From assembly GCA_947175325.1 (NCBI GenBank), contig CAMWME010000013.1, forward strand, positions 1 to 40,667: DNA of 40,667 nucleotides, read 5' to 3'. Source of the DNA: an uncultured Clostridia bacterium (GTDB lineage: Bacteria; Bacillota; Clostridia; Christensenellales; Borkfalkiaceae). The notes under the pieces were generated by a model. It searched no databases. It had not been told where the DNA came from and saw only the letters and a program-made list of their open reading frames with translations. Below are positions 32,942 through 40,667 of this stretch, piece by piece (position 1 is the stretch's first letter; every line of letters begins with the position of its first letter). Position numbers and translations under genes: made by a program.

Positions 32942-34400
32942 TGTTATCTCCCTCGGTCGGTTTTAAAAGACCAATATAATTTTCTATAATCTGCCGTTCT
33001 TCGTCCGTAAGATTTCCGCTTGCCAAAAGCTGTTCAAGCGCCTCACGCTCGTACTTGCCGTAGACTTTATCGTATTCCGTCTTGCCGTCGATAACGGAAT
33101 CGTACACGAGTTCGCCGTCAATATTCGGGTTGGAAGGACTGACGTCGGTATCCCCCGTTTCTTCGTCCTTCTTTTCTTCCTCTTCGGGGTCGGGGGTCTC
33201 TTGACCGAGGCTTTCCAAAGCGTCGCTTATAGTGCCTTGAATATCTTTATCAAGCTGGTCTATATCGTCCTTATTATCCTTTATGGAACCCAAAGCCTCT
33301 TGTATGGCGTCTTGTACCGCTTGGTCAACCTCGTCGTCAGACTTCGGCTCTTCACCGCCTTGTTCGGGGGGAGGCGGAATTGCCGCAAGGAAGGCTTTTG
33401 CGAGCTTTTCAAGCGCGTCTTTAAGGTCTTCGTCCACGGCTTCGGCATCGTCTATTGACTGCAAAATATCCTCAGCCGTCTGTTTAAGCTGGTCGTATTT
33501 TTGCTCGCTAGCCAAAACGTGTATGGAGTCGTACATTTTTTCGAAGGCGGCTTCGATTTTTTTGATATCGCCCGTATCCAAAGCCTTGCCGAGTTCCGTC
33601 GTGGTGTCGTGTTGTTGCAGTTGGTAAGGTATATCGTTCTGCAAAATTTTGTGTATCTTTTGCGCCGTTTCGGAAATTTTTGCGATTTTAACTTCCTTAC
33701 TGTCCGTGGATTTTAGGCTTTTCTCCAAGTCGTCAACCATACCGTTGAGCTTATCGCGCAAAGGCTTTTGAATTTTTGCATCCGCGATTTCTTGGCGGAG
33801 GTCTTCAAGCATTTGCTTTATGATTTTGTCCTCTTCGCTAAGCTCGGGTTCTTCTTCGCCCTTTGCCGCCGCTTCGGCTTGCTCCTTTTCGTAAGCAACC
33901 GCTTGAACGGTGGAAACGACCATCATAGGGACTGCCGCAACCGCTATCGCCGCAAGACACGACGCAAGGACGATAAAGATTTTCGTCTTTGCAAACTTCA
34001 TATGCTTGGGTGTAACGCTCTGCAAAATTTCCGCAGTGTCCCGACGCTGCGCCTTCGCAATGACGTTATCGCTGCCGGCGAATTCAATCATCGTGATTAC
34101 GCGCTCGTCAAGTCCCATTCCGTCCACGCGGGAAGCCGTTTTATCGAGCGTGGTGCGGAATATTTTGAAATAGAACAACACGGATAAGCCCGCAGTTGCC
34201 GCCGCCCACACGCCTAGCGATATCCACAGCGCGTTGAACTTGGTTGCGAACGAGATTATGCTGACGAGTATGCAAAGCATAAAGCCCGCAATAAGCGCCA
34301 GCACGAGCGATTTTATAATCGCCTCGACCGTCAGTTTTCTTTGATAGCCCCTTAAAAGCTTTTCTTCGGGCGATAAAGGGCGTTTCTTCGTTTTTGCCAT
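32934..34400 (-). CDS. Membrane-anchored coiled-coil protein, MoxR operon
   Basis: The 488-residue protein has two adjacent N-terminal helices (IIKSLVLALIAGFMLCILVS and LWISLGVWAAATAGLSVLFY) and one near residue 145 (FIVLASCLAAIAVAAVPMMV). A long acidic helical region follows (about 170-420, coiled-coil pattern with Pro-rich break PPPPEQGG) and a C-terminal acidic segment. The layout recalls DUF4175-like proteins found with MoxR-VWA operons, but I cannot make a firm family call. AGAGG precedes the ATG, 9 bases after the upstream stop. A scaffold role outside or beside the membrane is inferred from context only. Confidence 0.78.
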   Translation of the reverse strand: MAKTKKRPLSPEEKLLRGYQRKLTVEAIIKSLVLALIAGFMLCILVSIISFATKFNALWISLGVWAAATAGLSVLFYFKIFRTTLDKTASRVDGMGLDERVITMIEFAGSDNVIAKAQRRDTAEILQSVTPKHMKFAKTKIFIVLASCLAAIAVAAVPMMVVSTVQAVAYEKEQAEAAAKGEEEPELSEEDKIIKQMLEDLRQEIADAKIQKPLRDKLNGMVDDLEKSLKSTDSKEVKIAKISETAQKIHKILQNDIPYQLQQHDTTTELGKALDTGDIKKIEAAFEKMYDSIHVLASEQKYDQLKQTAEDILQSIDDAEAVDEDLKDALEKLAKAFLAAIPPPPEQGGEEPKSDDEVDQAVQDAIQEALGSIKDNKDDIDQLDKDIQGTISDALESLGQETPDPEEEEKKDEETGDTDVSPSNPNIDGELVYDSVIDGKTEYDKVYGKYEREALEQLLASGNLTDEERQIIENYIGLLKPTEGDNNG

Positions 34401-34409
34401 TTTGTCCTC

Positions 34410-36002
34410 TTACCAGTTGTATACTTTGCTTTCGGATACCTTGGTTTTATTCGAAGGTATATATTTGTTTTCTCTGTCCTCGAAGTTCATTGAAAAGCTG
34501 AAATTTGCACCGCTTTTAATCTCGGTATGTTCAGCCGAAAGTTCTTTTAATACTTTCACGACTTCGCTTCCGGGGATTATGTGCCCGCTTTCGATAAACT
34601 TTGCAGTATCCACTTCACCGCGGGCGATATAATTTCCGTCAACGTAAACGTAAAGCCAAACCTTCGCGTACGTGGAAATTTCCGTATAAGACGATAAATC
34701 GTAAAGTTCAACTACGCTATTCAACATGTTTGCATGGTTCTGCAAAACGATATGGGGCGGTACGTCGCCGGAGTATACCAAAGTGGGTTCTGACATAGGT
34801 ATTTGTTTATAACCTTTTTGGTTGAACGCCTTTTGCGCCGCGTTCCAACGCTCGTACGCTTGCTGTACTTCGGGTAGGCTATGCGACTCATACGCAAGCG
34901 CATAATACGCCCGACTTGCCGCATCCAACTCGTCATACCATAAAATATCTACGTCCTCGATATTGGTGCGGACGTTGTTTGCCGCCTCAATAAACTGTTG
35001 TATCCTTATTGCTTCCGCCGCCGCAAACAGTTCGTCGTATTTTGCCCTTGCTTGCTGTAAAACTACGTAATATTCGGCAACGCCTTCCGCCGCCTTAGCT
35101 TCGTCGGACATTTTTTCGTAAATTTTTTCCGCTTTGGCTATAGTATCCTCGCTTTGAAGGGTTACTTTCTCCCCCACGGGCGAAAGTTCTTCAATAAGCT
35201 TTAAGAAGTCCTCAACGTCCTTTGCATCTTTCAAAGCGACGTATTCTTCATTCAATTCGTCAAGCTTTACCTTAGCCTCGGCTACACCCTCGTAATCTAT
35301 AACTTCGTCTTCAAACTCGTCGTAATCGTAATACAAATCTTCAATAGTGTCGCCCGCATCGAGAATGACTTGATTCTTATTTTCGGCGTCCGCTTCTTCA
35401 ATTGCTTTAAGCAATTCTTCAACCGAGTTTATGAACTTGTTCGCGGTGGCTTTGATAACTTCTTGGCGGGCAGCCGCTTTAAGCTCTTCTATCTTGTCTT
35501 CCGCATCAAGAAGCTTTGAGTAAGCCGCGTAAACTTCGCTTTTAGATTTGCTTTCGTCTTTAAGCTGACCGTGCTTTTCAATTAACGCGGCAACCGTTTC
35601 CTCGTCTTCAAGCTTAAGCTTATTCAAAGACAATTCGTTTACGGCGGCGACGAAGTCTGCAACGAGCTTATTTTCCCGTGCGATTTCCGCTTGTTTGTCG
35701 GCTTCGGCTTTAACGACGTCGTACTTGGATTTAAGTCCGTCAAGAATGGTTTTGGAAGCCGAAACGTCATTATTGCTTTTTTCCGCCTCGTTAAGCTTCT
35801 CGTAAACGAGCAACGCGACCTCTATTTTTAAACCGTCTTCAACCGTTATCGGTTCTTGAATTTCCGAAACGATGGTTATAAAGGTTTGCGTGTTCTGCGT
35901 TACCGTAGCGGAGGGTTGCTCCTCCTCGCTACTGCACGCGCCGAATAGGCACGACGTTAAACCTATTAATATTGCCGCAAGTGCACATTTGAGTTTTTTC
36001 AC
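34410..36002 (-). CDS. Helical lipoprotein, first gene of MoxR operon
   Basis: The 530-residue lipoprotein has a signal peptide ending LFGAC (lipid Cys23). Residues about 45-350 are Lys/Glu-rich helices arranged as four or five loosely repeated units of about 75 residues. Each has a pattern like F-x-x-x-V-x-x-L followed by an acidic turn and A-x-x-x-Y-x-x-L-x-D-A, resembling helical-bundle surface repeats. The last about 170 residues are beta-rich (IPMSEPTLVYSGD, WLYVYVDGNYIARGEV). No enzyme motif is visible. A consensus promoter and a hairpin leader lie upstream. It may be the extracytoplasmic face of the complex encoded behind it. Confidence 0.8.
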   Translation of the reverse strand: MKKLKCALAAILIGLTSCLFGACSSEEEQPSATVTQNTQTFITIVSEIQEPITVEDGLKIEVALLVYEKLNEAEKSNNDVSASKTILDGLKSKYDVVKAEADKQAEIARENKLVADFVAAVNELSLNKLKLEDEETVAALIEKHGQLKDESKSKSEVYAAYSKLLDAEDKIEELKAAARQEVIKATANKFINSVEELLKAIEEADAENKNQVILDAGDTIEDLYYDYDEFEDEVIDYEGVAEAKVKLDELNEEYVALKDAKDVEDFLKLIEELSPVGEKVTLQSEDTIAKAEKIYEKMSDEAKAAEGVAEYYVVLQQARAKYDELFAAAEAIRIQQFIEAANNVRTNIEDVDILWYDELDAASRAYYALAYESHSLPEVQQAYERWNAAQKAFNQKGYKQIPMSEPTLVYSGDVPPHIVLQNHANMLNSVVELYDLSSYTEISTYAKVWLYVYVDGNYIARGEVDTAKFIESGHIIPGSEVVKVLKELSAEHTEIKSGANFSFSMNFEDRENKYIPSNKTKVSESKVYNW

Positions 36003-36039
36003 TTTGTTTCCCCCGTTGAATGGCTGTATAGTGCGTATT

Positions 36040-36079
36040 GCGTTTGTTTACAAACGCAAAGGGGATATATCCCCTTTTT
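36040..36079 (-). promoter_or_regulatory. Two-hairpin 5' leader of MoxR operon
   Basis: Within the predicted leader, GCGTTTG/CAAACGC (36040-36057, loop of 4) and GGGGATATATCCCC (36061-36074) are adjacent palindromes. On the plus strand the second is followed by a T-run, but no plus-strand gene ends here, so an mRNA-stability, operator or attenuation role on the minus strand is more likely. The rest of the intergenic stretch is AT-rich. Confidence 0.55.
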
Positions 36080-36104
36080 CATTAATATATAAATATCCTT
36101 TTAC

Positions 36105-36133
36105 ATTATCTCACTTTAATATTGCTTTGTCAA
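36105..36133 (-). promoter_or_regulatory. Near-consensus SigA promoter of MoxR/VWA operon
   Basis: Minus-strand TTGACA (36133-36128), 17-base spacer, GATAAT (36110-36105). The leader to the ATG at 36002 would be about 95 bases. Confidence 0.82.
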
Positions 36134-36236
36134 CAGACAGTGTTAGATATTTTCGTAATTTGGTACGATTTACCATTTTTTATATACTATTTTATGTTAT
36201 AAAATAAGAAATTTTTAACAAATTTAACAACCGCTG

Positions 36237-36266
36237 TTGACATTAAGCGATTTTAAATGATACTAT
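36237..36266 (+). promoter_or_regulatory. SigA-type promoter of CotH-like gene
   Basis: TTGACA (36237-36242), 18-base spacer, TACTAT (36261-36266). The ribosome site AAGGAG at 36286-36291 serves the ATG at 36301. Confidence 0.72.
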
Positions 36267-36300
36267 GAATAAAAGCGTAATTTTTAAGGAGTTTATCTAA

Positions 36301-38256
36301 ATGAGATATAGAAAGCTGAAAACCGTATTTTTTGCAGTGTTGCTTGCGCTCGTTTTTGCGTGTACGCCTCTGCTTTCAGCTTGTAACGAAACGACCGGCG
36401 GAAACGTAACAATTACTTACGAAACGGGCGTTGAAGGGTTGACTGTTAATTCTTTTACTGCGAAAGCGGGAAGCAGAATTTATCCCCCCGCAGACCCCGA
36501 ACGCGAAGGCTACCGCTTCGAGTACTGGGAATTGAACGGACAGCAATTCGTATTCGATAAGATGCCAGATAAGGATATAACGCTTACCGCAAAATGGTTA
36601 AAGCTTTATTGGCTTTCGTTCGTAACGGGAGACGATGCCGAAAAGGTTGACGGCGCGTACTACGCGGCGGGCGATGCGTTGGAGCTACCCGATGACGTTT
36701 TGCGTCAAGGCTTTAAATTAACGGGTTGGACGGTTGACGGCGTACCCTTCACCTCTCAAACGATGCCCGAAAAGGACCTTACACTTACGGCAAGCTGGGC
36801 GAAAGCTTATACTATTACTTTTGCCGGAACAAAAGGCTTAACCGTTGCACCCATAGTTGAGGTTGCGGGCGCACCCATTACCGCACCCGCGGTAAACAAA
36901 CCGGGCGAATACGTAAAATACTGGAAACTGAACGGCGAAAAGTTTAATTTTGACGTTATGTCGGATAAGGATATAACGCTTACCGCAGAATGGGAAACGC
37001 TGACAAACCTACCCGCTATGTTCATAGATTTGAATAACGGCTATCCTTTGAGTGCTGTAAACCGCAAAGATTACGTTGAAAGTAAAGTTAGCGTTACCAA
37101 CACTACTGATGACGCACATCTTTTACATTCGATAGCTGCCGGATTCAGAGGGCGCGGAAACGGGTCTTGGACGGACAGCGGCGATAAAAAGGGATATAAA
37201 ATTAAGTTTGATAAAAAGCAGTCGCTGTTCGGCAGAGCGGCAAACAAGCATTGGGTAGTTATAGCTTGTGCAAATTTTGACGACGTTACTATGTACCGCA
37301 ATTATCTTGCGTACAATATGGCGGGCGAAGTGTTCAGTGATATAGAATACTCCACTTGCGCTTATTGGCTTGATTTGTACGTTAACGGCGAGTACCGCGG
37401 CGTATATCTTCTGTGCGAGCACGTGCGCGTCGGCTCCGGCAGAGTTGATATCGAATCGGAATACACTACCGAACCCGAGCACAACGGCTTCTTAGTTGAA
37501 TACGACGCATACGGTGACGTGGAAAACGCCGACAAGGGCGAAGTCAATTTAAGAGAAGGTATTAATTATTTCCGTGTTGAGGGACTTAAATATCCCTTCA
37601 CCGTTAAATCGCCCGACCCCGAAGATTACGAGGCAGAGGGCGTAAGCATGGGCGATTATATGGAGCAAGTTGCGTATATAAAAGATTACGTAACTAAAGT
37701 ATATAAAGCGGCGCTTGCGGGAAATTACGATACCTTTAAAGAACTTGCCGACGCTAACTCGTTTATTGATATGTATATCTTGCACGAGCTGTTTAAGAAT
37801 ATGGATACGGGTTACAGCTCCTTCTACCTCTACAAAAAACCCGACGGCAAGCTGTATGCGGGTCCCCCTTGGGACTTCGACGCGTCAACGAACGCAGACG
37901 ACGGAAACGGCAGAGGCGACAGAACGGCGCAAGGGCTTTATATAGCAAAACCCGACACCACGAGCAGCCCCGAACACACGAGGAGCGAGCTTTATATTTC
38001 GTTGTATCAGATACCCGCTTTCAGAAGTGCAGTAAAGACGCGTTGGAAGCAGTTGTCGCCCCAGATTACCTCATTCTTGAACAAGCAAATGAACGACGAC
38101 GTTTACGCGGCGAACAGAGTTGCTATGGGTAAAAACTTTGCGATGTGGAAAGGCACGTCTCAGTCCGTGGCGGAAACGACTTGGATAAACAACTGTAAAA
38201 CTTTGAAAAAGTGGTTTACCGACCGTATAGCTTGGCTCAACACCGAATGGGCTTAA
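36301..38256 (+). CDS. Lipoprotein with three InlB-type B repeats and a CotH kinase domain
   Basis: The 651-residue lipoprotein has a signal peptide ending PLLSAC (lipid Cys28). Three Listeria-Bacteroides (Flg_new/InlB B-type) repeats span about residues 36-232, each ending DKDITLTAKW or a close variant. The rest is a CotH kinase domain: FRGRGNGSW, KGYKIKFDKKQSLFG, NHWVVIA-like core (HWVVIACANFDD), LYVNGEYRGVYLLCEH, and GPPWDFDAS with D525 and D527. CotH proteins are atypical kinases; B. subtilis CotH phosphorylates coat proteins CotB and CotG. Here the kinase is an exported lipoprotein, common in Clostridia. Its substrate is unknown. It converges on a tyrosine-phosphatase lipoprotein gene across a shared terminator. 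Confidence 0.9.
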   Translation: MRYRKLKTVFFAVLLALVFACTPLLSACNETTGGNVTITYETGVEGLTVNSFTAKAGSRIYPPADPEREGYRFEYWELNGQQFVFDKMPDKDITLTAKWLKLYWLSFVTGDDAEKVDGAYYAAGDALELPDDVLRQGFKLTGWTVDGVPFTSQTMPEKDLTLTASWAKAYTITFAGTKGLTVAPIVEVAGAPITAPAVNKPGEYVKYWKLNGEKFNFDVMSDKDITLTAEWETLTNLPAMFIDLNNGYPLSAVNRKDYVESKVSVTNTTDDAHLLHSIAAGFRGRGNGSWTDSGDKKGYKIKFDKKQSLFGRAANKHWVVIACANFDDVTMYRNYLAYNMAGEVFSDIEYSTCAYWLDLYVNGEYRGVYLLCEHVRVGSGRVDIESEYTTEPEHNGFLVEYDAYGDVENADKGEVNLREGINYFRVEGLKYPFTVKSPDPEDYEAEGVSMGDYMEQVAYIKDYVTKVYKAALAGNYDTFKELADANSFIDMYILHELFKNMDTGYSSFYLYKKPDGKLYAGPPWDFDASTNADDGNGRGDRTAQGLYIAKPDTTSSPEHTRSELYISLYQIPAFRSAVKTRWKQLSPQITSFLNKQMNDDVYAANRVAMGKNFAMWKGTSQSVAETTWINNCKTLKKWFTDRIAWLNTEWA

Positions 38257-38270
38257 AAACAAATAAAAGA

Positions 38271-38299
38271 GCGTCCCCCTTTTGCGGGGGACGCCTTTT
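38271..38299. terminator. Bidirectional terminator between CotH-like and phosphatase genes
   Basis: GCGTCCCCC (38271-38279) pairs with GGGGGACGC (38286-38294) around a 6-base loop. A T-run follows on plus, and TCTTTTATTT on minus. Confidence 0.9.
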
Positions 38300-38313
38300 C
38301 TCTATTATATAGT

Positions 38314-39438
38314 TTAAGCCGTCATTATTGCGCGGACTGCGTCGATTTCAGCCTTATCTACGCCAACCGTATTTATAAGACAGTATTCAATTTTTTCGCT
38401 TAAAGTTGAGCCTTCGCTGTTCTTTATGGTGTTAACGTAACCGTCGATATTGCTTAGAACTCTTGGAGTGTCAATTTTGCCGAAGTTTGAAAACAGATAA
38501 TCGCGGTACAAGTCATTTTCGTCCACCCCTACTAAGCCGTTGATAAGGAAGGCGAAGAAGCCGGTTCTGTCCGTTCCTATATCGCAGTGGAAAGCGATAG
38601 GATAGTTACTTTCGTTTGCAAGCAGCGTGAAAAACTGCTTTATTGCGGGGTGGAACTTTTCGTTGGTGATACAGTCTTCCCCCATTGCTCCTTCCATAGG
38701 AATATTTACGTATTCTACGCCGCCGCCGAGGGGACTTGAAGTTATACCTCCTCTTTCATACTCGTTGGTACGCAAATCAACTTCGGTTTTAACGCCGAGG
38801 ACTTCCTTCATTTCGCGGATACCTTTGTCGGTTATCTCTACCTTTACGTCCTCGCGCTTGCTTTCGTTAAGTCTGCCGCAGCGGTATATCATACCTTGCT
38901 TTACGCTGCCAGTTGAGGTTTTCCAACCGCCCAAATCACGCGCGTTGGTTATTCCGTCAATATATAAGTTGCGGGGCGCGGCTGCCGAAGTAGTGAACAT
39001 CGAGGTCGACGAAACGCTTTTTTTGCCGCCCGAAAGGTTTGCCGTAACGCGCCAAAAATAAGTTGAATCCAACAAAAGGTTGTAAATATCTATCTGTGTT
39101 TTATCCGTTTCGTACTTGATACTTTCGGTAAAATCGTAGGAAAGCGACAGCTCAACGGTATAACTTTCAGCCGACACGGCGGCACCGTTATCTTCTGCCG
39201 ACCAAGAGAAATTTACGGACTGAGGGCGGCTTAACTCTTTCGTGCCATTTGCATAAGTACTTATTTTCGTATAGTCGCCGGCAATATAAGCCGCTTGCGC
39301 TTGGGTGTGCCCGCTTACACCGACGCCGACGTCGGTCAATCGCCATTCAAGCTGCACTTGATTATTGCACGCGCAGAGAAGAAATAACGCGCACAGCCCC
39401 GTACTTAAAGCCGAAAAAACCTTGCCCTTCGTCTTCAC
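38314..39438 (-). CDS. Tyrosine-protein phosphatase lipoprotein
   Basis: The 374-residue protein has a signal peptide ending FLLCAC (lipid Cys24 from the chosen start). A fibronectin-III-like domain (about residues 45-150; FSWSAEDNGAAV, STYFWRVTAN) precedes a phosphatase domain of the Y_phosphatase3 (PF13350) type with NARDLGGW, YRCGRL, and the P-loop FHCDIGTDRTGF (nucleophile C285, R291). It should act outside the membrane. The GTG at 39438 is preceded by AGGGG 7 bases upstream, whereas the GTG at 39459 has no ribosome site, so I use 39438. The promoter is a perfect consensus. Target not known; the convergent CotH kinase is an obvious candidate antagonist, by location only. Confidence 0.9.
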   Translation of the reverse strand: MKTKGKVFSALSTGLCALFLLCACNNQVQLEWRLTDVGVGVSGHTQAQAAYIAGDYTKISTYANGTKELSRPQSVNFSWSAEDNGAAVSAESYTVELSLSYDFTESIKYETDKTQIDIYNLLLDSTYFWRVTANLSGGKKSVSSTSMFTTSAAAPRNLYIDGITNARDLGGWKTSTGSVKQGMIYRCGRLNESKREDVKVEITDKGIREMKEVLGVKTEVDLRTNEYERGGITSSPLGGGVEYVNIPMEGAMGEDCITNEKFHPAIKQFFTLLANESNYPIAFHCDIGTDRTGFFAFLINGLVGVDENDLYRDYLFSNFGKIDTPRVLSNIDGYVNTIKNSEGSTLSEKIEYCLINTVGVDKAEIDAVRAIMTA

Positions 39439-39468
39439 AATTTTACCCCTAAAAGACACTTTTTTAAT

Positions 39469-39497
39469 ATTATATAATATTAAATATTAGTTGTCAA
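39469..39497 (-). promoter_or_regulatory. Consensus SigA promoter of phosphatase lipoprotein
   Basis: Minus-strand TTGACA (39497-39492), 17-base spacer, TATAAT (39474-39469), both boxes perfect. About 30 bases lie between the -10 and the chosen GTG. Confidence 0.88.
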
Positions 39498-39513
39498 TAC
39501 CGATAATTAAATG

Positions 39514-39542
39514 AAAAAACGGCACTTAAAGTGCCGTTTTTT
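39514..39542 (-). terminator. Intrinsic terminator of BspA-like gene
   Basis: AAAAAACGGCAC (39514-39525) pairs with GTGCCGTTTTTT (39531-39542) around TTAAA, just after the stop of the leucine-rich-repeat gene. Confidence 0.9.
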
Positions 39543-39548
39543 TCTTGC

Positions 39549-40667
39549 TTACCAAACGACTATTTTGCCGTTTTCGTCATAGTGCCACCAATCATAATCG
39601 GGGTCTGTGGGCTCCTCTTCGGAATAGAAATACCATTGCGCCCATGTAAGGTCTGTATTTCTTCCGGTTATTGATATTCCGTACCTATCGTCATCAGTTC
39701 CAAGGTAATATACTGCGTTTATTCCGCTGCAATTATAGAACGCGTCCGTGTCAATGTATTCTACGCTGGCAGATATAACTACGGTTTCCAAACTGCCGCA
39801 TTTGTAGAAAGCGTATTCGGGAATACCTTCTACACCGTCGCCTATAACTAACGTAGTAAAATTACTGCACTCATTGAATAAACCATATAAAGTGGTTCCT
39901 TCAAGCCAGCCACACTCGCATTCGATTGCGTTCCAATATACAGTTTCAAGTGAGGTGCATTTTTGGAACGCACTGTGTCCGATAATAGTTACACCTTTAC
40001 CAATGGTAATACTTTTCAAACCACTGCAACCTATAAACGCAGAGTCTTCGATAGTAGATACACTGTCCGGAATGATTACACTTTTTAATTTGGTACAATT
40101 TTGGAACGCGTGGTCGGCGATAATTGTTACGCTGTTCGGAATTACTACACTCGTTAAACTGCTACATCCATTGAACGTATGCATATAGATGGCGGTTACA
40201 CCGTCCGGGATGTTTATGCTTGGTAAACTGCTGCAGTAAGCAAACGCACCAAGACCTATTGATTTAACGCTGTTAGGAATGGTTATGTTATTTAAACTTT
40301 CACACCAATAGAACGCAGATTCGCCAATGGTCGTTACACTATCCGGAACTGTTACGCTTTTTAAACTGAAACAACCGCGAAACGCACCATTCCCGATAGA
40401 AGTTACACTGTTAGGAATGTTTACGCTTTCTAAATTTTCGCATTCATTAAATGCTTTTTCGGCGATTGAAGTTACGGGTTTACCGTTATAGGTGGCGGGA
40501 ATATTTATAGCCGTGGGGTTGCCGTTCACGCCGCTGACGATATAGGAATTGCCGTCTTGCGAAGGCGTGAATTGAACGTCGTCGGTAGTTTGAGGCTCTT
40601 CCTCGTCACCGCAAACGGAGCAAACACCGTCCTCGTAGTTATGACCGAGCGCTTCTACCGTTTTATG
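39549..40667 (-). CDS. BspA-type leucine-rich-repeat surface protein (5' end cut by window edge)
   Basis: At least 372 residues; the frame stays open to the right edge, so signal and start lie outside. The first visible residues have GHNYEDGVCSVCGDEEE, a CxxC zinc-knuckle-like unit common in front of BspA repeats in clostridial surface proteins. About eleven repeats of about 23 residues follow (pattern V-T-S-I-x-x-x-A-F-x-x-C-x-x-L-x-x-V-x-I-P), one interrupted by an insert near ECECGW. The C-terminal about 45 residues are Asp/Glu/Trp-rich and have no anchor motif. Such proteins are presumed adhesins. A GTG at 40529 is only an internal Val codon. Confidence 0.9.
   Translation of the reverse strand, partial: HKTVEALGHNYEDGVCSVCGDEEEPQTTDDVQFTPSQDGNSYIVSGVNGNPTAINIPATYNGKPVTSIAEKAFNECENLESVNIPNSVTSIGNGAFRGCFSLKSVTVPDSVTTIGESAFYWCESLNNITIPNSVKSIGLGAFAYCSSLPSINIPDGVTAIYMHTFNGCSSLTSVVIPNSVTIIADHAFQNCTKLKSVIIPDSVSTIEDSAFIGCSGLKSITIGKGVTIIGHSAFQKCTSLETVYWNAIECECGWLEGTTLYGLFNECSNFTTLVIGDGVEGIPEYAFYKCGSLETVVISASVEYIDTDAFYNCSGINAVYYLGTDDDRYGISITGRNTDLTWAQWYFYSEEEPTDPDYDWWHYDENGKIVVW

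Noticed and set aside
31826-32989. A 387-codon plus-strand open frame opposite the MoxR gene
   Set aside because: It is the antisense shadow of a clearly real MoxR ATPase with all AAA+ motifs and operon overlaps. The shadow's protein is Cys/Arg/Phe-rich with no domain and no ribosome site.
36058-36079. The GGGGATATATCCCC hairpin followed by T-run as a plus-strand terminator
   Set aside because: No plus-strand gene ends upstream of it; the neighbouring genes diverge here. I list it instead as a leader element of the minus-strand operon.
39549-40529. The BspA-like gene starting at a GTG near 40529
   Set aside because: The frame stays open to the window edge with a family-typical CxxC unit upstream, and the GTG is an internal Val codon without a ribosome site. 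It is a truncated view of a longer gene.

Overview
The window looks like chromosome from a low- to mid-GC, monoderm, endospore-forming Firmicute of class Clostridia. The evidence is a full-length sporulation sigma factor SigK, clostridial RecX, BirA, YigZ and TyrS, strong AGGAGG ribosome sites, near-consensus SigA promoters (TTGACA-N17-TATAAT), and many lipoproteins with a Lys-rich signal peptide ending in AAC or SAC. A gut-type uncultured lineage (for example Christensenellales) would fit the BspA-type and Big-domain surface proteins, but that is inference. I saw no tRNA, rRNA, CRISPR array, insertion sequence or prophage gene. Both ends cut genes.

Layout. 1-7.5 kb is housekeeping. A minus-strand operon recX-birA-nnr (cut at the left edge) diverges from a plus-strand pair, a PP-loop ATPase and a flavodoxin/ferredoxin (EFR1-type) protein. 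Then come minus-strand yigZ, tyrS and sigK. 7.6-11.3 kb is a two-gene heterodimeric ABC exporter. 11.6-18.6 kb holds three large plus-strand surface lipoproteins, the first with a TlpA/thioredoxin-like CSNC domain. They converge on a two-gene minus-strand redox operon (18.65-21.2 kb): a membrane protein ending in a CD1871A-like CxxC tail, and a NapH-like polyferredoxin fused to an extracytoplasmic TlpA thioredoxin. 21.4-36.0 kb is one long minus-strand operon with a SigA promoter and a hairpin-bearing leader: coiled-coil lipoprotein, membrane-anchored coiled-coil protein, MoxR ATPase, DUF58, two membrane VWA proteins and a 1682-residue Ig-like (Big) lipoprotein. 36.3-39.4 kb holds a CotH-kinase lipoprotein convergent with a tyrosine-phosphatase lipoprotein. 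The right edge cuts a BspA-type leucine-rich-repeat protein.

How the parts may work together. The strongest candidate for something undescribed is 11.6-21.2 kb. Cytosolic electrons could pass through the polyferredoxin and the CxxC tail to the outer thioredoxin domain, and from there to the CSNC lipoprotein encoded next door. Two of the lipoproteins also share a repeated module ending in a Trp-Leu-x-x-Cys signature that I do not recognise. The MoxR/VWA operon looks like a chaperone or assembly machine whose likely client or partner is the giant Ig-like lipoprotein at its 3' end. The CotH kinase and the phosphatase are a possible extracellular phosphorylation pair. These functional links are inferences from gene neighbourhood and domain content.
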